NCBI GenBank assembly: GCA_025617745.1
Contig: CM046869.1
Location: 16,139,168-16,203,167 of the forward strand
Direction: 5' to 3'
DNA length: 64,000 nucleotides
Origin: Heliocidaris erythrogramma
Lineage: Eukaryota > Echinodermata > Echinoidea > Camarodonta > Echinometridae
This document shows positions 59,701-62,000 of this stretch, in pieces. Numbering within the stretch: position 1 is the first letter of the stretch; the number at the start of each line of letters is the position of its first letter. The notes beneath the pieces are model-generated. The model ran no database searches. It saw only the letters and a program-made list of their open reading frames with translations, and was not told the DNA's origin. Both the position numbers and the translations under genes were made by a program.

Positions 59701-61165
59701 AATATTGGATATTCCAGCACTTCACTACCCGATTATGAAGGGGGAGGGGGAGGGGCTACAGCTCATTGCTGAAGGGGGATGCCTTTTGCCCGAATTTTAA
59801 AATTCCAATGTACTTGGGAGCGTGCAATATTTTTAAAATTTTAAATATGAATATCAGAACTTTAAAATTCCACGGGGCAGGTGAGGGGGGCTACAGCCCA
59901 TTGATTCCAGTGTTCTTGCGAGAGAGCGAACAAAAAATTGGCCAGTTTTCTGCTTTTGTTTCCCTTTCCTTTCCCTTTTCTTTTCATTCCTCGTCTACTT
60001 TCTCTTTTCTCTTTCCTCTTCCCTCTCTTTTTCCCCCTCCTTTTTATCCCGACAGAGGTGGCGCATTTGCAGTGGGAGGGGGTATGACACCTCCACAATC
60101 CCCCTCTAACAGCCTGACAATACATCTTCATATGGCGTCATTGACACTTGTAAAACGTACAAAACTTGTAAAATTTACACGATGTTTAAGATTCTATAGT
60201 TAGAACAGTAACTTAGAAGTATGAGTTAGACATGGTATTGGGCATTAAAGAGTACATCGTGTTTACCAATTAATCTACAAGTAACTTAATTTTTTTTGCC
60301 ATTCAACCGCAATCACGTCCACAAAGTAGTCAATGCTGCGCTATCGCGATCGATGTGTACACGCCGCCATTTGTTGATAGCACGCGCGTGCACGCTAATA
60401 ATCCCCAGCCGGCCAGCGCGCCCGAGATAGCCAAGGCTACAGGCTAGCTTGTCCGTGTACAGTGTCTTGCACTAGGGCGTCTTTGTTTGGTGGTGGGGGG
60501 GGGCGCTTTTGTGGCACAACTAAAATTTGAAACAAAGGCATGCATATATTACACCACACAAAACCAAAAATTGATTTTTTTTTTCCTTGCAAATTATCGT
60601 AGCTATATATTCAACCACAAAAATGACTTGTTTTATCCTAGAGGGGGGGGGGGGGGGGAGGGTTCGCGCGCACCCTGCAAACCCCTAGTTTGTACGGTAC
60701 TGTACGTTGTATTTTGTATGTTTTGTAAGTTTTCATGAAAAGAGAGGAATATAAGGCTCCTCACATTAGTTTGAAGGCTGAAATACAGGAATCATTCCTC
60801 CCAAAAAGGGATACTAGTAGTTGGTAGTTATCTTCAGATCTGTTGTTACCATATCTATTAATAGTCAGGTAAAATAAAAGACATAAAAATGCATTATTTC
60901 TGCCCACAAACACTTTGTAATGTATGCATGAATATCATACCTCCACTAATCCCAGCTCTAATGGGTACTGCTACATTAGATGATACTCCTCCAATGAAAG
61001 TAGTCAAACTAACGTTCAGCCCTACACCGGTTCCAGAAGATTGACCAGTCACTGGACTATCCTGGTCATTTAACCATAGCTTGCCTTCATCATTCCTTCT
61101 GGTCACTCTCACTGCATGCCATTCACCAATGGCTAATTGATCATCACTTACAATGGTAGCAGGTC
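5555..61165 (-). CDS. HSPG2: Perlecan (HSPG2-like), 3' end of gene: LG2 (partial)-EGF-EGF-LG3, seven exons
   Basis: Perlecan is a secreted basement-membrane heparan sulfate proteoglycan; its C-terminal region (endorepellin in vertebrates) binds cell-surface receptors. Joining seven minus-strand exons (61165-60941, 51263-51066, 44721-44581, 43038-42969, 41894-41670, 29063-28942, 5724-5555) gives 382 codons and TGA. All junctions have GT/AG and matching phases (1,1,1,2,2,1). Residues 1-104 are the second half of a laminin-G domain with its closing cysteines (79, 104). Residues 109-144 and 149-185 are two six-cysteine EGF modules. Residues 190-382 are a full LG domain with terminal cysteines 348 and 380, two residues before the end. 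Two EGFs between the last two LG domains match perlecan; agrin has one. NxS/T sequons occur at NVS, NQT, NSS and NRS. The N-terminal part lies beyond the right edge. Introns hold DIRS elements C, E, F, H and the A/D/B composite. Identity rests on domain order and remembered family features, not on a search. Confidence 0.86.
5765..5823 (-). pseudogene. Partial duplicate of perlecan last exon
   Basis: This stretch matches exon bases 5651-5709 closely (both contain ATTCAAACCAGATGA and CATTGGTCAGTTG). The offset is 114 bp. It lies in the intron about 40 bp upstream of the real acceptor and has no obvious splice acceptor of its own, so it is probably a dead local duplication. Confidence 0.75.
5829..6474 (+). 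repeat. 289-bp tandem repeat carrying a tRNA-like sequence, 2.2 copies
   Basis: Units start at 5829, 6118 and 6407, a period of 289 bp; the third is partial. The two full units contain a 74-nt tRNA-like segment (about 6030-6103 and 6320-6393). Acceptor arms GAACCAG/CTGGTTC are fully complementary, followed by CA. The A-box-like sequence is TAGCCTGGTGG and the B box GGTTCGAATCC. The anticodon-like loop would read GGC, but the usual U before it is replaced by C. These look like SINE-type tRNA derivatives rather than working tRNA genes. Confidence 0.8.
6668..6746. repeat. Repeat flanking element A (second copy at 18640-18745)
   Basis: TATCCCTATTTCCTACTATA through GCGGGGAAAT matches 18640-18745 apart from short indels. 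Here the match stops at the ATT where DIRS A begins; at 18640 it continues uninterrupted. Confidence 0.75.
7000..7095 (-). repeat. DIRS A internal complementary region
   Basis: This 96-bp segment is the reverse complement of the left terminus fused to that of the right terminus. The junction is GATTTTACA-AAT-TTACTGC with the triplet at 7056-7058. This is the classic DIRS-1 layout, where the ICR is thought to template circularisation and repair of the ends. Confidence 0.85.
7163..8135 (-). pseudogene. DIRS A tyrosine recombinase, broken
   Basis: It catalyses integration of the circular DIRS intermediate. Visible catalytic motifs are the first Arg in SGQRRSTLHAL, the HxxR box as AHDTRSVSTSW, and the nucleophilic Tyr in SCYLRDV. 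An in-frame TAA at about 7553 interrupts the frame just before HEDKVWCPVRALKW, where C and E read Ser-Ser-Val. The upstream part (7898-8135) is also disrupted. Confidence 0.83.
8137..9840 (-). pseudogene. DIRS A RT-RNase H-methyltransferase-like polyprotein, broken
   Basis: The RT active site is FCYLDDWLLLAES, preceded by the first catalytic motif DLKDAYFHIP. RNase H motifs follow: STDASRLGWGG, LEFMAVLLTL, and LTDNVTVAAYINRQ. After this comes a truncated VDLFAS/FPPFQLIP region, the methyltransferase-like part. The RT N-terminal region and the RNase H/methyltransferase junction both have deletions, and the frame shifts several times. Confidence 0.82.
9895..10419 (-). pseudogene. DIRS D tyrosine recombinase, middle part
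   Basis: The frame reads STIRG-like sequence at its start, then SGQRRSALQALSIASGHIHW with the first catalytic Arg. It ends near CPVRAL-like sequence, just before the A junction, so the HxxR and Tyr motifs are absent. Its N-terminal continuation is at 15921-16170 on the far side of element B. Confidence 0.78.
10674..10770 (-). repeat. DIRS B internal complementary region
   Basis: The ICR joins the complement of the left end (...ACTGAACATACA) to that of the right end (CTACTTCC...) around TAT at 10726-10728. This is the circle junction expected from ends flanked by ATA. Confidence 0.85.
10960..13850 (-). pseudogene. DIRS B RT-RNase H-methyltransferase-like-recombinase polyprotein
   Basis: RT starts near 13850 (PVGGRLQKFAHQW) and keeps TLDLKDAYLHVPI and ALPFGLNSAP. 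A frameshift near 13245 moves the frame to IFVYLDDWLLVADSEHN. From 13178 to 11043 a 711-codon frame holds RNase H (YTDASNQGWGA, LEMLAVRYAL, RSDNLTVVSYLNRQ), the methyltransferase-like part (VDLFASALN, AFPPFVMIP) and the recombinase (SGRRRSFLHAL, RAHDTRGVASSW). The recombinase is in the same frame as RNase H, unlike family 1. A deletion of about 14 nt after the HxxR box near 11060 shifts the catalytic TSFYLSDV out of frame. Confidence 0.85.
13811..15576 (-). pseudogene. DIRS B gag, frameshifted
   Basis: It starts at ATG 15576 (MTKEHLTLAEALDQASSSS). The middle part (14784-14080) contains AAYQSYLITALRESDRL and DLLLRTSDMQFEQAS, which line up with the FQGFLSDLRSRAEEL block of family-1 gag. The basic C-terminus (14074-13811) is rich in Arg, Asp and Lys and overlaps the start of pol in another frame. 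At least two frameshifts separate the three parts. It is presumably the nucleic-acid-binding structural protein. Confidence 0.72.
15700..15920 (-). repeat. DIRS B 5' inverted terminal repeat
   Basis: The reverse complement starts CTACTTCCTTTCGCTTCACTT, then follows the left terminus closely (CTTACCTATCCAATAACAAG, GAAGAATTCCCTC). Only the outermost roughly 15 bp differ between the two ends, as expected for DIRS. Confidence 0.8.
15921..16170 (-). pseudogene. DIRS D tyrosine recombinase, N-terminal part
   Basis: It encodes the recombinase N-terminus (AADFFIH across the B junction). Joined at a single ATA to 10416 and below, the frame continues without a gap into the HLF...STIRG stretch, as in the other copies. 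This proves that B landed inside this gene. Confidence 0.75.
16181..16740 (-). pseudogene. DIRS D RNase H and methyltransferase-like region
   Basis: RNase H motifs are present: TTDASLLGWGG, FRAVMLALAHF and IQTDNVTVAAYIDKQ. Next to them is the IAPCLPKRPWF block that follows the methyltransferase-like domain in other copies. The part between the DNVTVAAY motif and that block is missing. RT with its YLDD motif is not seen upstream of 16740. Confidence 0.78.
16804..17085. repeat. 142-bp tandem repeat inside DIRS D, two units
   Basis: Units start at 16804 and 16946. Each carries the 19-nt palindrome TCCCCTCCA-G-TGGAGGGGA, then GGGAAAATATAGCCTACCGG and CCGACGGCGATGCACTCAA. The repeat sits where RT should be, between gag and RNase H. 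Confidence 0.8.
17100..17900 (-). pseudogene. DIRS D gag-like region
   Basis: The first ATG at 17900 opens a 71-codon frame (MASAAKRCTCQNQ). Other frames then take over, including a Lys-rich stretch SSNKAKKGKKKNRVEESSR similar to the KKAKKKAKSGK tract in family-1 gag. It is GC-rich compared with the neighbouring intron and is broken by frameshifts. Confidence 0.5.
17901..18590 (-). other. DIRS D 5' leader and probable 5' terminus
   Basis: Non-coding sequence upstream of the gag start. Near 18525-18575 it contains AATAGCATATTATAG and CAAGTAGGTAGTTTATTGA, loosely resembling the family-1 terminus (CATAATAGGTAGG, GATTTATTG). I cannot fix the exact end. Confidence 0.45.
18640..18949. repeat. Flank of element C with two shared repeats
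   Basis: 18640-18745 repeats the sequence at 6668-6746. 18751-18838 is an inverted partner of 25063-25150 on the other side of element C (shared GACCAGTATTACAATCTTTA and GAGCAAGACAAGATGAT). A short TGTACTTCAA triplication lies at 18890-18920. The ATT before element C is at 18947-18949. Confidence 0.75.
19200..19295 (-). repeat. DIRS C internal complementary region
   Basis: Same layout as at 7000-7095: complement of the left end, AAT, complement of the right end (here TTACTCCAA instead of TTACTGCAA). Confidence 0.85.
19386..20320 (-). pseudogene. DIRS C tyrosine recombinase
   Basis: The frame 20171-19386 carries SGQRRSTFHAL, CPVRALKWYI, RAHDTRSVSTSW and SCYLRDV, so Arg, His-Arg and Tyr are all present. 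The YWRSSNS block before the Tyr is partly deleted (KAAY joined to SFISCY). The N-terminal part (AADFLMSSRRVSTREIYNS) lies in another frame because two bases are missing near 20226 compared with E. Confidence 0.85.
20298..22240 (-). pseudogene. DIRS C RT-RNase H-methyltransferase-like polyprotein
   Basis: RT keeps FCYLDDWLLLAES, but 45 nt just after DLKDAY are missing (15 codons present in E and H), removing the strand next to the first catalytic Asp. One-base deletions near 22126 and 21258 shift the frame. RNase H (STDASRLGWGG, LEFMAVLLTL, LTDNVTVAAYINRQ) and the methyltransferase-like region (VDLFASVLN, AFPPFQLIP, IAPFWPRRNWFPEL) are intact. The frame closes at 20298 and overlaps the recombinase start in another frame. 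Confidence 0.86.
22202..24430 (-). pseudogene. DIRS C gag, one nonsense codon
   Basis: ATG at 24430 starts MDSEEEAARSRRPASSEESS. The frame runs about 743 codons to the stop at 22202, with one in-frame TAG at 24223-24221 where E has GAG. Features in order are an acidic/Ser-rich N-terminus, a basic KKKAKKKAKSGK tract, the conserved FQGFLSDLRSRAEELNV block, and an RG-rich tail (SRGRGSRGRGISRGSRGK). No CCHC zinc knuckle is seen. It probably packages element RNA. Confidence 0.82.
24431..25020 (-). other. DIRS C 5' leader and 5' inverted terminal repeat
   Basis: The leader is non-coding. The outer 180 bp or so (from GATGGCCGTAGCG outward) is the inverted copy of the left terminus except for the last 25 bp. 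It includes GCGCACAATATTGTG and the palindromic GTAGTCAAGACTAC. It would hold the element promoter. Confidence 0.75.
25024..25196. repeat. Inverted-repeat flank and TA microsatellite
   Basis: 25063-25150 is the inverted partner of 18751-18838. A (TA)n run ends at the start of the next TIR element. Confidence 0.7.
25197..28688. mobile_element. 3.5-kb TIR element, non-autonomous, TA-flanked
   Basis: Left end TGTGACCCGTCACGTCAAAA and right end (opposite strand) TGTGACCCGTCACGACAAAA match over about 35 nt with few changes, and both are bordered by TA. The interior lacks long ORFs. It is built from diverged repeats: GAATTCGCCCCTTTCAAAGA at about 26219 and 27508, GCTCTATAGTTAACT-like blocks, and CTC microsatellites. 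It also contains a secondary G/C-rich hairpin at about 26310-26465. There is no transposase. Confidence 0.78.
26310..26465. repeat. G-run/C-run hairpin
   Basis: CCGCGGAAC followed by a G13 run pairs with a C-run followed by GGTTCCGCGG about 100 bp later, with GGGGGGCTGCAGCCCCCC between. It looks like a small inserted foldback repeat. Confidence 0.6.
28689..28941. other. Intron sequence between TIR element and exon 6
   Basis: A TA microsatellite, then unremarkable AT-rich intron up to the donor site of the exon at 28942. Confidence 0.5.
28942..29063 (-). CDS. HSPG2: Perlecan exon 6: LG3 continued
   Basis: This 122-nt exon has acceptor TTTACTTTCAG and donor GTGAGA. It encodes the strand after the WYNV motif and ends in GFPVYIG, matching the VYIGG hallmark at the next junction. 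A SINE lies 105 bp upstream in the preceding intron. The following intron is 23.2 kb and holds the TIR element 25197-28688, DIRS C and the A/B/D composite. Confidence 0.86.
29168..29513 (-). mobile_element. tRNA-derived SINE, full-length
   Basis: Read on the minus strand it starts AGAGGTGTTGTGGATCAGTG, has a degenerate B box (GGCTCGAATCC) and the body CTACCGGGTACCC reversed. It ends at CCAGGTATTATT. It is the uninterrupted version of the SINE at 3481-4738, with a middle segment (CTTTGCTTAGCACGTGTGCG) that covers the MITE insertion point there. Confidence 0.85.
29514..29878. other. Intron spacer
   Basis: AT-rich intron with no recognised features. Confidence 0.4.
29879..30070. repeat. Direct repeat nested with a 30-bp inverted repeat
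   Basis: TTCGACCCACAAG..CTTTAC occurs at about 29881 and 29967. GGAGTATCAAGACAAGAAAA (from 29931) is the inverted partner of the segment ending at about 30069 (CTTGTTTCTATTTTCCTGAT). The loop is about 70 bp. Confidence 0.8.
30290..30720. repeat. Diverged tandem repeat, three units of about 140-165 bp
   Basis: Each unit contains TGAGYTATGACCT-like text, CTCCAAAATC, ACCTTCATACCAAATTTCAT and AAAATC..TAACATTACTAAA. Units start at about 30295, 30455 and 30595. Confidence 0.75.
30721..31755. other. Intron spacer
   Basis: Several short open frames occur (for example 31135-31488, plus) but none has recognisable domains or conserved neighbours. A G-rich patch (GGGAGGGGGCTGCAACCCCC) lies at about 31616. 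The last bases (31753-31755) are the ATT before element E. Confidence 0.4.
32006..32101 (-). repeat. DIRS E internal complementary region
   Basis: The complement of the left end and the complement of the right end meet at AAT. The E-specific change CAACAC in the left terminus (others CAGCAC) is mirrored here as GTGTTG. Confidence 0.85.
32169..33175 (-). pseudogene. DIRS E tyrosine recombinase
   Basis: All catalytic motifs are readable: SGQRRSTLHAL, RAHDTRSVSTSW, YWRSSNSFISCYLRDV. An extra T near 32660 shifts the frame after VRWERK. A CGA to TGA change at about 32979 stops the N-terminal frame after RSISTI. The start overlaps the end of the preceding RNase H/methyltransferase-like frame. Confidence 0.86.
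33144..35224 (-). pseudogene. DIRS E RT-RNase H-methyltransferase-like polyprotein
   Basis: The frame opens at 35224 and overlaps the gag end (stop at 35094) in a different frame. RT includes SLSPIFVIPKCS, SIDLKDAYFHIPIHRASR and FRALPFGLRP. A single-base deletion in a G/C run near 34540 then shifts the frame, after which FCYLDDWLLLAES and RNase H follow (STDASRLGWGG, LEFMAVLLTL, LTDNVTVVAYINRQ). The methyltransferase-like region has VDLFASVLN and AFPPFQLIP. The frame closes at 33144. Confidence 0.87.
35094..37322 (-). pseudogene. DIRS E gag, one nonsense codon
   Basis: ATG 37322 starts MDSEEEAVRSRRPASSEESS. One in-frame TGA at 36878-36876 replaces AAA found in C; otherwise the frame is open for about 743 codons. 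It has the same layout as the C gag: acidic N-terminus, Lys/Ala tract, conserved helical block and an RG-rich C-terminus ending KATASHKAKPGF. Confidence 0.83.
37323..37908 (-). other. DIRS E 5' leader and 5' inverted terminal repeat
   Basis: Non-coding. The outer portion matches the left terminus in reverse, except for the last 25 bp. GCGCACAATATTGTG and GTAGTCAAGACTAC are conserved. Confidence 0.75.
37909..38362. other. Intron or LINE 5' remnant
   Basis: AT-rich sequence without a clear frame, immediately upstream of the LINE ORF1 fragment; it could contain the degraded coiled-coil part of that ORF. Confidence 0.35.
38363..38950 (+). pseudogene. LINE ORF1-like (L1/transposase_22 type) fragment
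   Basis: One frame runs from about 38363 to TAG at 38948-38950 with a TAA at about 38465. It encodes LENKLIFMELYQRKSNLLF, then DLGIPREEAEAIIIANAHRL, PDPIITKFTIMQDRQRV and VRTDLPPSMKARRGKL. These follow the order coiled coil, RRM (QR..NLLF.G, HR), C-terminal domain (P..I..KF....R..V, VR.DLPP..R..R..L) seen in L1-type ORF1 proteins. The protein binds RNA in retrotransposition. It runs opposite to perlecan within its intron and is broken. Confidence 0.7.
39525..40172. repeat. Direct duplication of about 225 bp
   Basis: 39525-39755 and 39951-40172 are closely similar (both contain TTGTTCTTTAAATGTATTGC and TTGCATTACGAAGGTTATTT). They are separated by about 195 bp. Confidence 0.8.
40650..40788 (+). 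pseudogene. LINE RT extreme C-terminus
   Basis: The frame encodes SFNHSLPDNIKSASSLHSFK and ALMKKLIVTQ before a stop. This matches the WNSLP..I..A.SL..FK..LK ending common to CR1/jockey-type LINE ORF2 proteins. No upstream RT core is found nearby. Confidence 0.6.
40789..41669. other. Intron spacer
   Basis: AT-rich, with a G14 run at about 41449. No recognised features up to the exon donor at 41670. Confidence 0.4.
41670..41894 (-). CDS. HSPG2: Perlecan exon 5: core of LG3
   Basis: This 225-nt exon has acceptor TTTTCAG and donor GTAGGT. It contains the most recognisable LG motifs: DSLLLWHGQ, DDFITLGIKDRF, LLYNLGSG and NNVWYNVEVTR. These correspond to LLLW, DFISLGL, YQLGSG and GEWH-V in the family. 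It ends in phase 2 (AG|G). The downstream intron contains DIRS element E. Confidence 0.9.
42263..42666. mobile_element. 404-bp TIR element (MITE-like)
   Basis: The left end AATTCTCGCTACCCCAAATA and the right end on the opposite strand AATTCTCGCTACCTCAAATA pair over 28 bp with two mismatches. It has no ORF of note. No target duplication is obvious. Confidence 0.65.
42505..42532. repeat. 28-bp perfect palindrome
   Basis: The half-site ATGCGATCCAAAAA is followed directly by its exact reverse complement, with no spacer. It lies inside the 404-bp TIR element. Confidence 0.9.
42667..42968. other. Intron spacer
   Basis: No recognised features; it ends at the donor of exon 4 (42969). Confidence 0.4.
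42969..43038 (-). CDS. HSPG2: Perlecan exon 4: start of LG3
   Basis: This short 70-nt exon has acceptor TCCTTCAG and donor GTTAGT. It encodes STYTIPMFGGKGYLSF followed by DRAVLA, the first strand of an LG domain. It joins directly to the last EGF with almost no linker. Its acceptor lies only 29 bp from the 14-bp duplication that flanks the SINE pentamer. Confidence 0.82.
43081..44334 (+). mobile_element. Pentameric tRNA-derived SINE with target duplication
   Basis: Five units start at 43081, 43342, 43621, 43882 and 44143. The period is 261 bp; unit 2 is 279 because of an extra CCGGGCACT duplication. Each has the A box TGGTCTAGTGG, the B box GGTTCGAATCC with a 5-bp T-stem GCGGG/CCCGC, a CACAG..CACCCGGGCAACC body and the tail AATAAATTTATTTATGA. 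Units 1-4 also carry a linker (CATTATATCACCCGACGG...). ACAACAATTTTCTA flanks the whole array at 43067-43080 and 44335-44348, so the array behaves as one insertion. Confidence 0.88.
44349..44580. other. Intron 3 remainder
   Basis: AT-rich intron up to the donor of exon 3. No other features. Confidence 0.5.
44581..44721 (-). CDS. HSPG2: Perlecan exon 3: second EGF
   Basis: This 141-nt symmetric phase 1-1 exon has acceptor ATATCAG and donor GTAAGT. It supplies the last cysteine of EGF 1 (DLCE) and a complete second EGF with cysteines in SPC, QQC, GTC, ASC, LC and PTC. It ends at CNQ, where the split Thr codon creates an NQT glycosylation sequon across the junction. DIRS element F lies in the intron upstream and the pentameric SINE in the intron downstream. 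Confidence 0.88.
45257..45350 (-). repeat. DIRS F internal complementary region
   Basis: Degenerate ICR (GATTTTACAAATTTAGTGC). The F-specific ACTAGAT of the left terminus (others ACTATAT) is mirrored here as ATCTAGT. Confidence 0.75.
45440..46390 (-). pseudogene. DIRS F tyrosine recombinase
   Basis: The frame 46120-45605 carries IASSQRLSTLHAL (the second Arg of the usual QRRS is Leu), CPVRALKWYI and the start of the C-terminal lobe. A deletion after REPL shifts the frame before the HxxR motif. The N-terminal frame ends at TGA after RSISTI (46193), the same site as in E. It is inactive. Confidence 0.8.
46348..47760 (-). pseudogene. DIRS F partial RT, RNase H and methyltransferase-like region
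   Basis: FCYLDDWLLLAES is present, but all RT motifs upstream of IPIHPASRDLLGF are deleted. RNase H pieces: SIDASRLGWGE, LEFMAVFLTL. The methyltransferase-like region keeps VDLFASALN and IAPFWPRRNWYPEL. Several frameshifts. It ends NLQDSRV-like in one frame while the recombinase begins in another, as in C and E. Confidence 0.8.
47760..49963 (-). pseudogene. DIRS F gag, rearranged
   Basis: ATG at 49963 (MSSEEE-like). The C-terminal part (LSAFQGSLSDLRSRVDELNV, GGQFATVFQKEID) fuses directly to RT sequence. A 176-bp gag segment (49698-49873) is present again at 48380-48553, and the segment next to it (48243-48370) is repeated at 48555-48675. Confidence 0.78.
50518..50795 (-). mobile_element. Extra DIRS 5' end (fragment G) next to F
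   Basis: It repeats F's own leader and 5' terminus (AGTGCTTTT, GAAAAGATACAA, GCGCACAATATTG, GGTATATATGATTTAT) immediately outside F's 5' end, in the same orientation. The outer end is degraded. Confidence 0.75.
50796..51065. other. Intron 2, near-exon part
   Basis: No recognised features up to the donor of exon 2. Confidence 0.4.
51066..51263 (-). CDS. HSPG2: Perlecan exon 2: end of LG2 plus first EGF
   Basis: This 198-nt exon has acceptor ...TACAG before 51263 and donor GTAACA after 51066. It begins by completing a Gly codon and reads FSGCMRSLIVN, the usual disulfide-bearing end of an LG domain. It continues into five of the six cysteines of an EGF module; the sixth is in the next exon (DLC). 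Phase 1 on both sides makes this a symmetric exon of the kind favoured in domain shuffling. Confidence 0.88.
51346..52005. mobile_element. 660-bp MITE with 35-bp TIRs, TA-flanked
   Basis: TGTGACCCGACGCCTCAAAA at the left and TGTGACCCGCCGCCTCAAAA at the right (opposite strand) match through CCTACAATAAGTCGC. They are flanked by TA (51344-51345 and 52006-52007). No transposase. The TIR length and its last bases match those at 25197-28688. Confidence 0.85.
52006..52261. other. Intron spacer before element H
   Basis: No recognised features; ATT at 52259-52261 precedes H. Confidence 0.4.
52518..52613 (-). repeat. DIRS H internal complementary region
   Basis: The complement of both ends meets at GATTTTACA-AAT-TTACTGC. 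Confidence 0.85.
52671..53600 (-). pseudogene. DIRS H tyrosine recombinase
   Basis: The 53417-52671 frame is the longest intact C-terminal recombinase here: SGQRRSTLHAL, CPVRALKWYI, HAHDTHSVSTSW, YWRLSNSFISCYLRDV. The HxxR box reads HDTH, so the second catalytic Arg is replaced by His. About 100 bp around the STIRG motif is deleted near 53408. The N-terminal part is at 53427-53615. Confidence 0.85.
53690..54621. mobile_element. 932-bp TTAA-flanked insertion in DIRS H
   Basis: TTAA at 53686-53689 and 54622-54625. Short terminal inverted repeats AGTAGA. Larger subterminal inverted blocks (TGTGACGACACACCC at about 53876 with GGGATCGATCCTGC-type sequence near 54400). Removing it restores the CTTAACGG text seen in E. 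No transposase. It is consistent with a piggyBac or Kolobok type MITE. Confidence 0.75.
54622..56240 (-). pseudogene. DIRS H RT-RNase H-methyltransferase-like polyprotein
   Basis: RT has SIDPKDAYFHIPINRASR (Pro replaces Leu in LKDAY) and FCYLDDWLLLAES. A deletion of about 20 nt near 55198 removes the first RNase H catalytic Asp (STDAS) and shifts the frame. LEFMAVLLTL and LTDNVTVAAYINRQ follow. The methyltransferase-like region is interrupted by the TTAA element. The upstream RT part is damaged around RDRPYQ (56000). Confidence 0.83.
56260..58405 (-). pseudogene. DIRS H gag, frameshifted
   Basis: ATG 58405 starts MSSEEAARSRRSASSEESS. It keeps the Lys-rich KKPKKGAKRGK tract, LGAPPGEG and a short version of the FLSDLRSRAEELNV block. 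Frameshifts and deletions occur near 58200, 57230 and 56960. The C-terminal RG tail is lost or shifted. Confidence 0.78.
58406..58874 (-). other. DIRS H 5' leader and 5' terminus
   Basis: Non-coding. It is shorter than in C and E because the segment around the GATGGCCGTAGCG block is deleted (AAAAAGCCGCGCGTGAGTGG). Confidence 0.7.
58875..60940. other. Intron 1 spacer with G-rich repeats
   Basis: Contains many G8-G14 runs (58977, 59557, 60497, 60643), repeated GATGCCTTTTGCCC..AATTT motifs (59490, 59780) and GGCTACAGCCCATTG (59888). A polypyrimidine tract lies at 59946-60055. Short ORFs here have no recognisable domains. Confidence 0.5.
59490..59905. repeat. Degenerate G-rich repeat units
   Basis: Three diverged copies of a unit with ATGCCTTTTGCCC, AATTTTCAATTT and a G run followed by CTGCA or CTACAGC. 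Confidence 0.5.
60941..61165 (-). CDS. HSPG2: Perlecan exon 1 of 7 in window: second half of LG2
   Basis: The acceptor AG precedes 61165 and the donor GTATGA follows 60941. The exon is 225 nt and ends in phase 1. It encodes the strand-rich second half of a laminin-G domain, including GEWHAVRVTR and GLNVSLTTFIGGV. These match the WHRV and GLNL..LYVGG signatures of LG domains. Its open frame begins with two bases completing a codon from an exon outside the window or not recognised. The following intron (9.7 kb) carries DIRS element H and a TIR element. Confidence 0.86.
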
Positions 61166-61965
61166 CTTTCAACATAAAATAAATTGTAGCAATCATGATC
61201 TAAACTACTATCAAGCATATTATTGCTGAATGCTGTTGTTTGGAAGTGAAAATGGTGCTATTTGTGTAGATTACATGTACTTGTACTTCTCTATAACTAC
61301 TGTTGACTGTTGCATATCGAGTTTCATGTTTAGTAAATGGCACTCAGAAATATATATCATTTATAGCTTTAGAAAGTTTGACAGAAATAAAAGTGCAATG
61401 GAAATCTTTATTTTCATGACAAAACTCATACATGTGTGCATATTACACATAGTGCCAGAACCTACATGTAAAAGATCATAATTCAGCTTCAAATTCACCA
61501 TTTTCATATTTTACAACGCTAAATGTACGCACACTGCAACTGAGGTGATATGTGATGCTTCTCTTGGGTAGGTAAATCGATTTCAATGAAGGAAGTTAAA
61601 TTTCATGACATGAATATACCTAAATTAGAGATTATTTTTATACATTGTATTCAAGTCTGAGTGTCTTTGCATTCTCAAAGTACTCACTAAACTATTCTTT
61701 CTAACTCTACAACAACTTTTGTATGTGTGGTTGTGATGTTCTTCTCTGTTCAGGAAAAGCAATGCCACTCATCTTTTAGTCTGGAAAGTTAGCAGTGTAA
61801 CTATTTTCTTCCTTCTCTCTTTCATGTCTTCTCTGATGTCTCCCTCCATCTCTTGTAAAATGTTACCTATTTTTTTTTCATTATTATTTCTTAAGCCTTA
61901 GTTATATACTTCTCCCACGCTACCTTCATGTAGCATTTTGTTCACCCCTACTTGTCATTCATATA
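61166..61965. other. Spacer upstream of perlecan exon 1
   Basis: No recognised coding exon for the first half of LG2 was found here; it is probably further right. Confidence 0.4.
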
Positions 61966-62000
61966 CGTGACCAAACGCGACGGTTTCAGGCGGAAGTCGC
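61966..62000. repeat. Single TIR end of a YGTGACC-type element
   Basis: CGTGACCAAACGCGACGG...GGAAGTCGC is 35 nt long and preceded by TA, in the same format as the TIRs at 51346 and 28654-28688. The partner end is not visible before 64000. Confidence 0.55.

Noticed and set aside
5555-61165. Agrin or pikachurin instead of perlecan
   Set aside because: Agrin has one EGF between its last two LG domains. The two-EGF spacing and the stop two residues after the final cysteine fit perlecan better. Not proven without a search.
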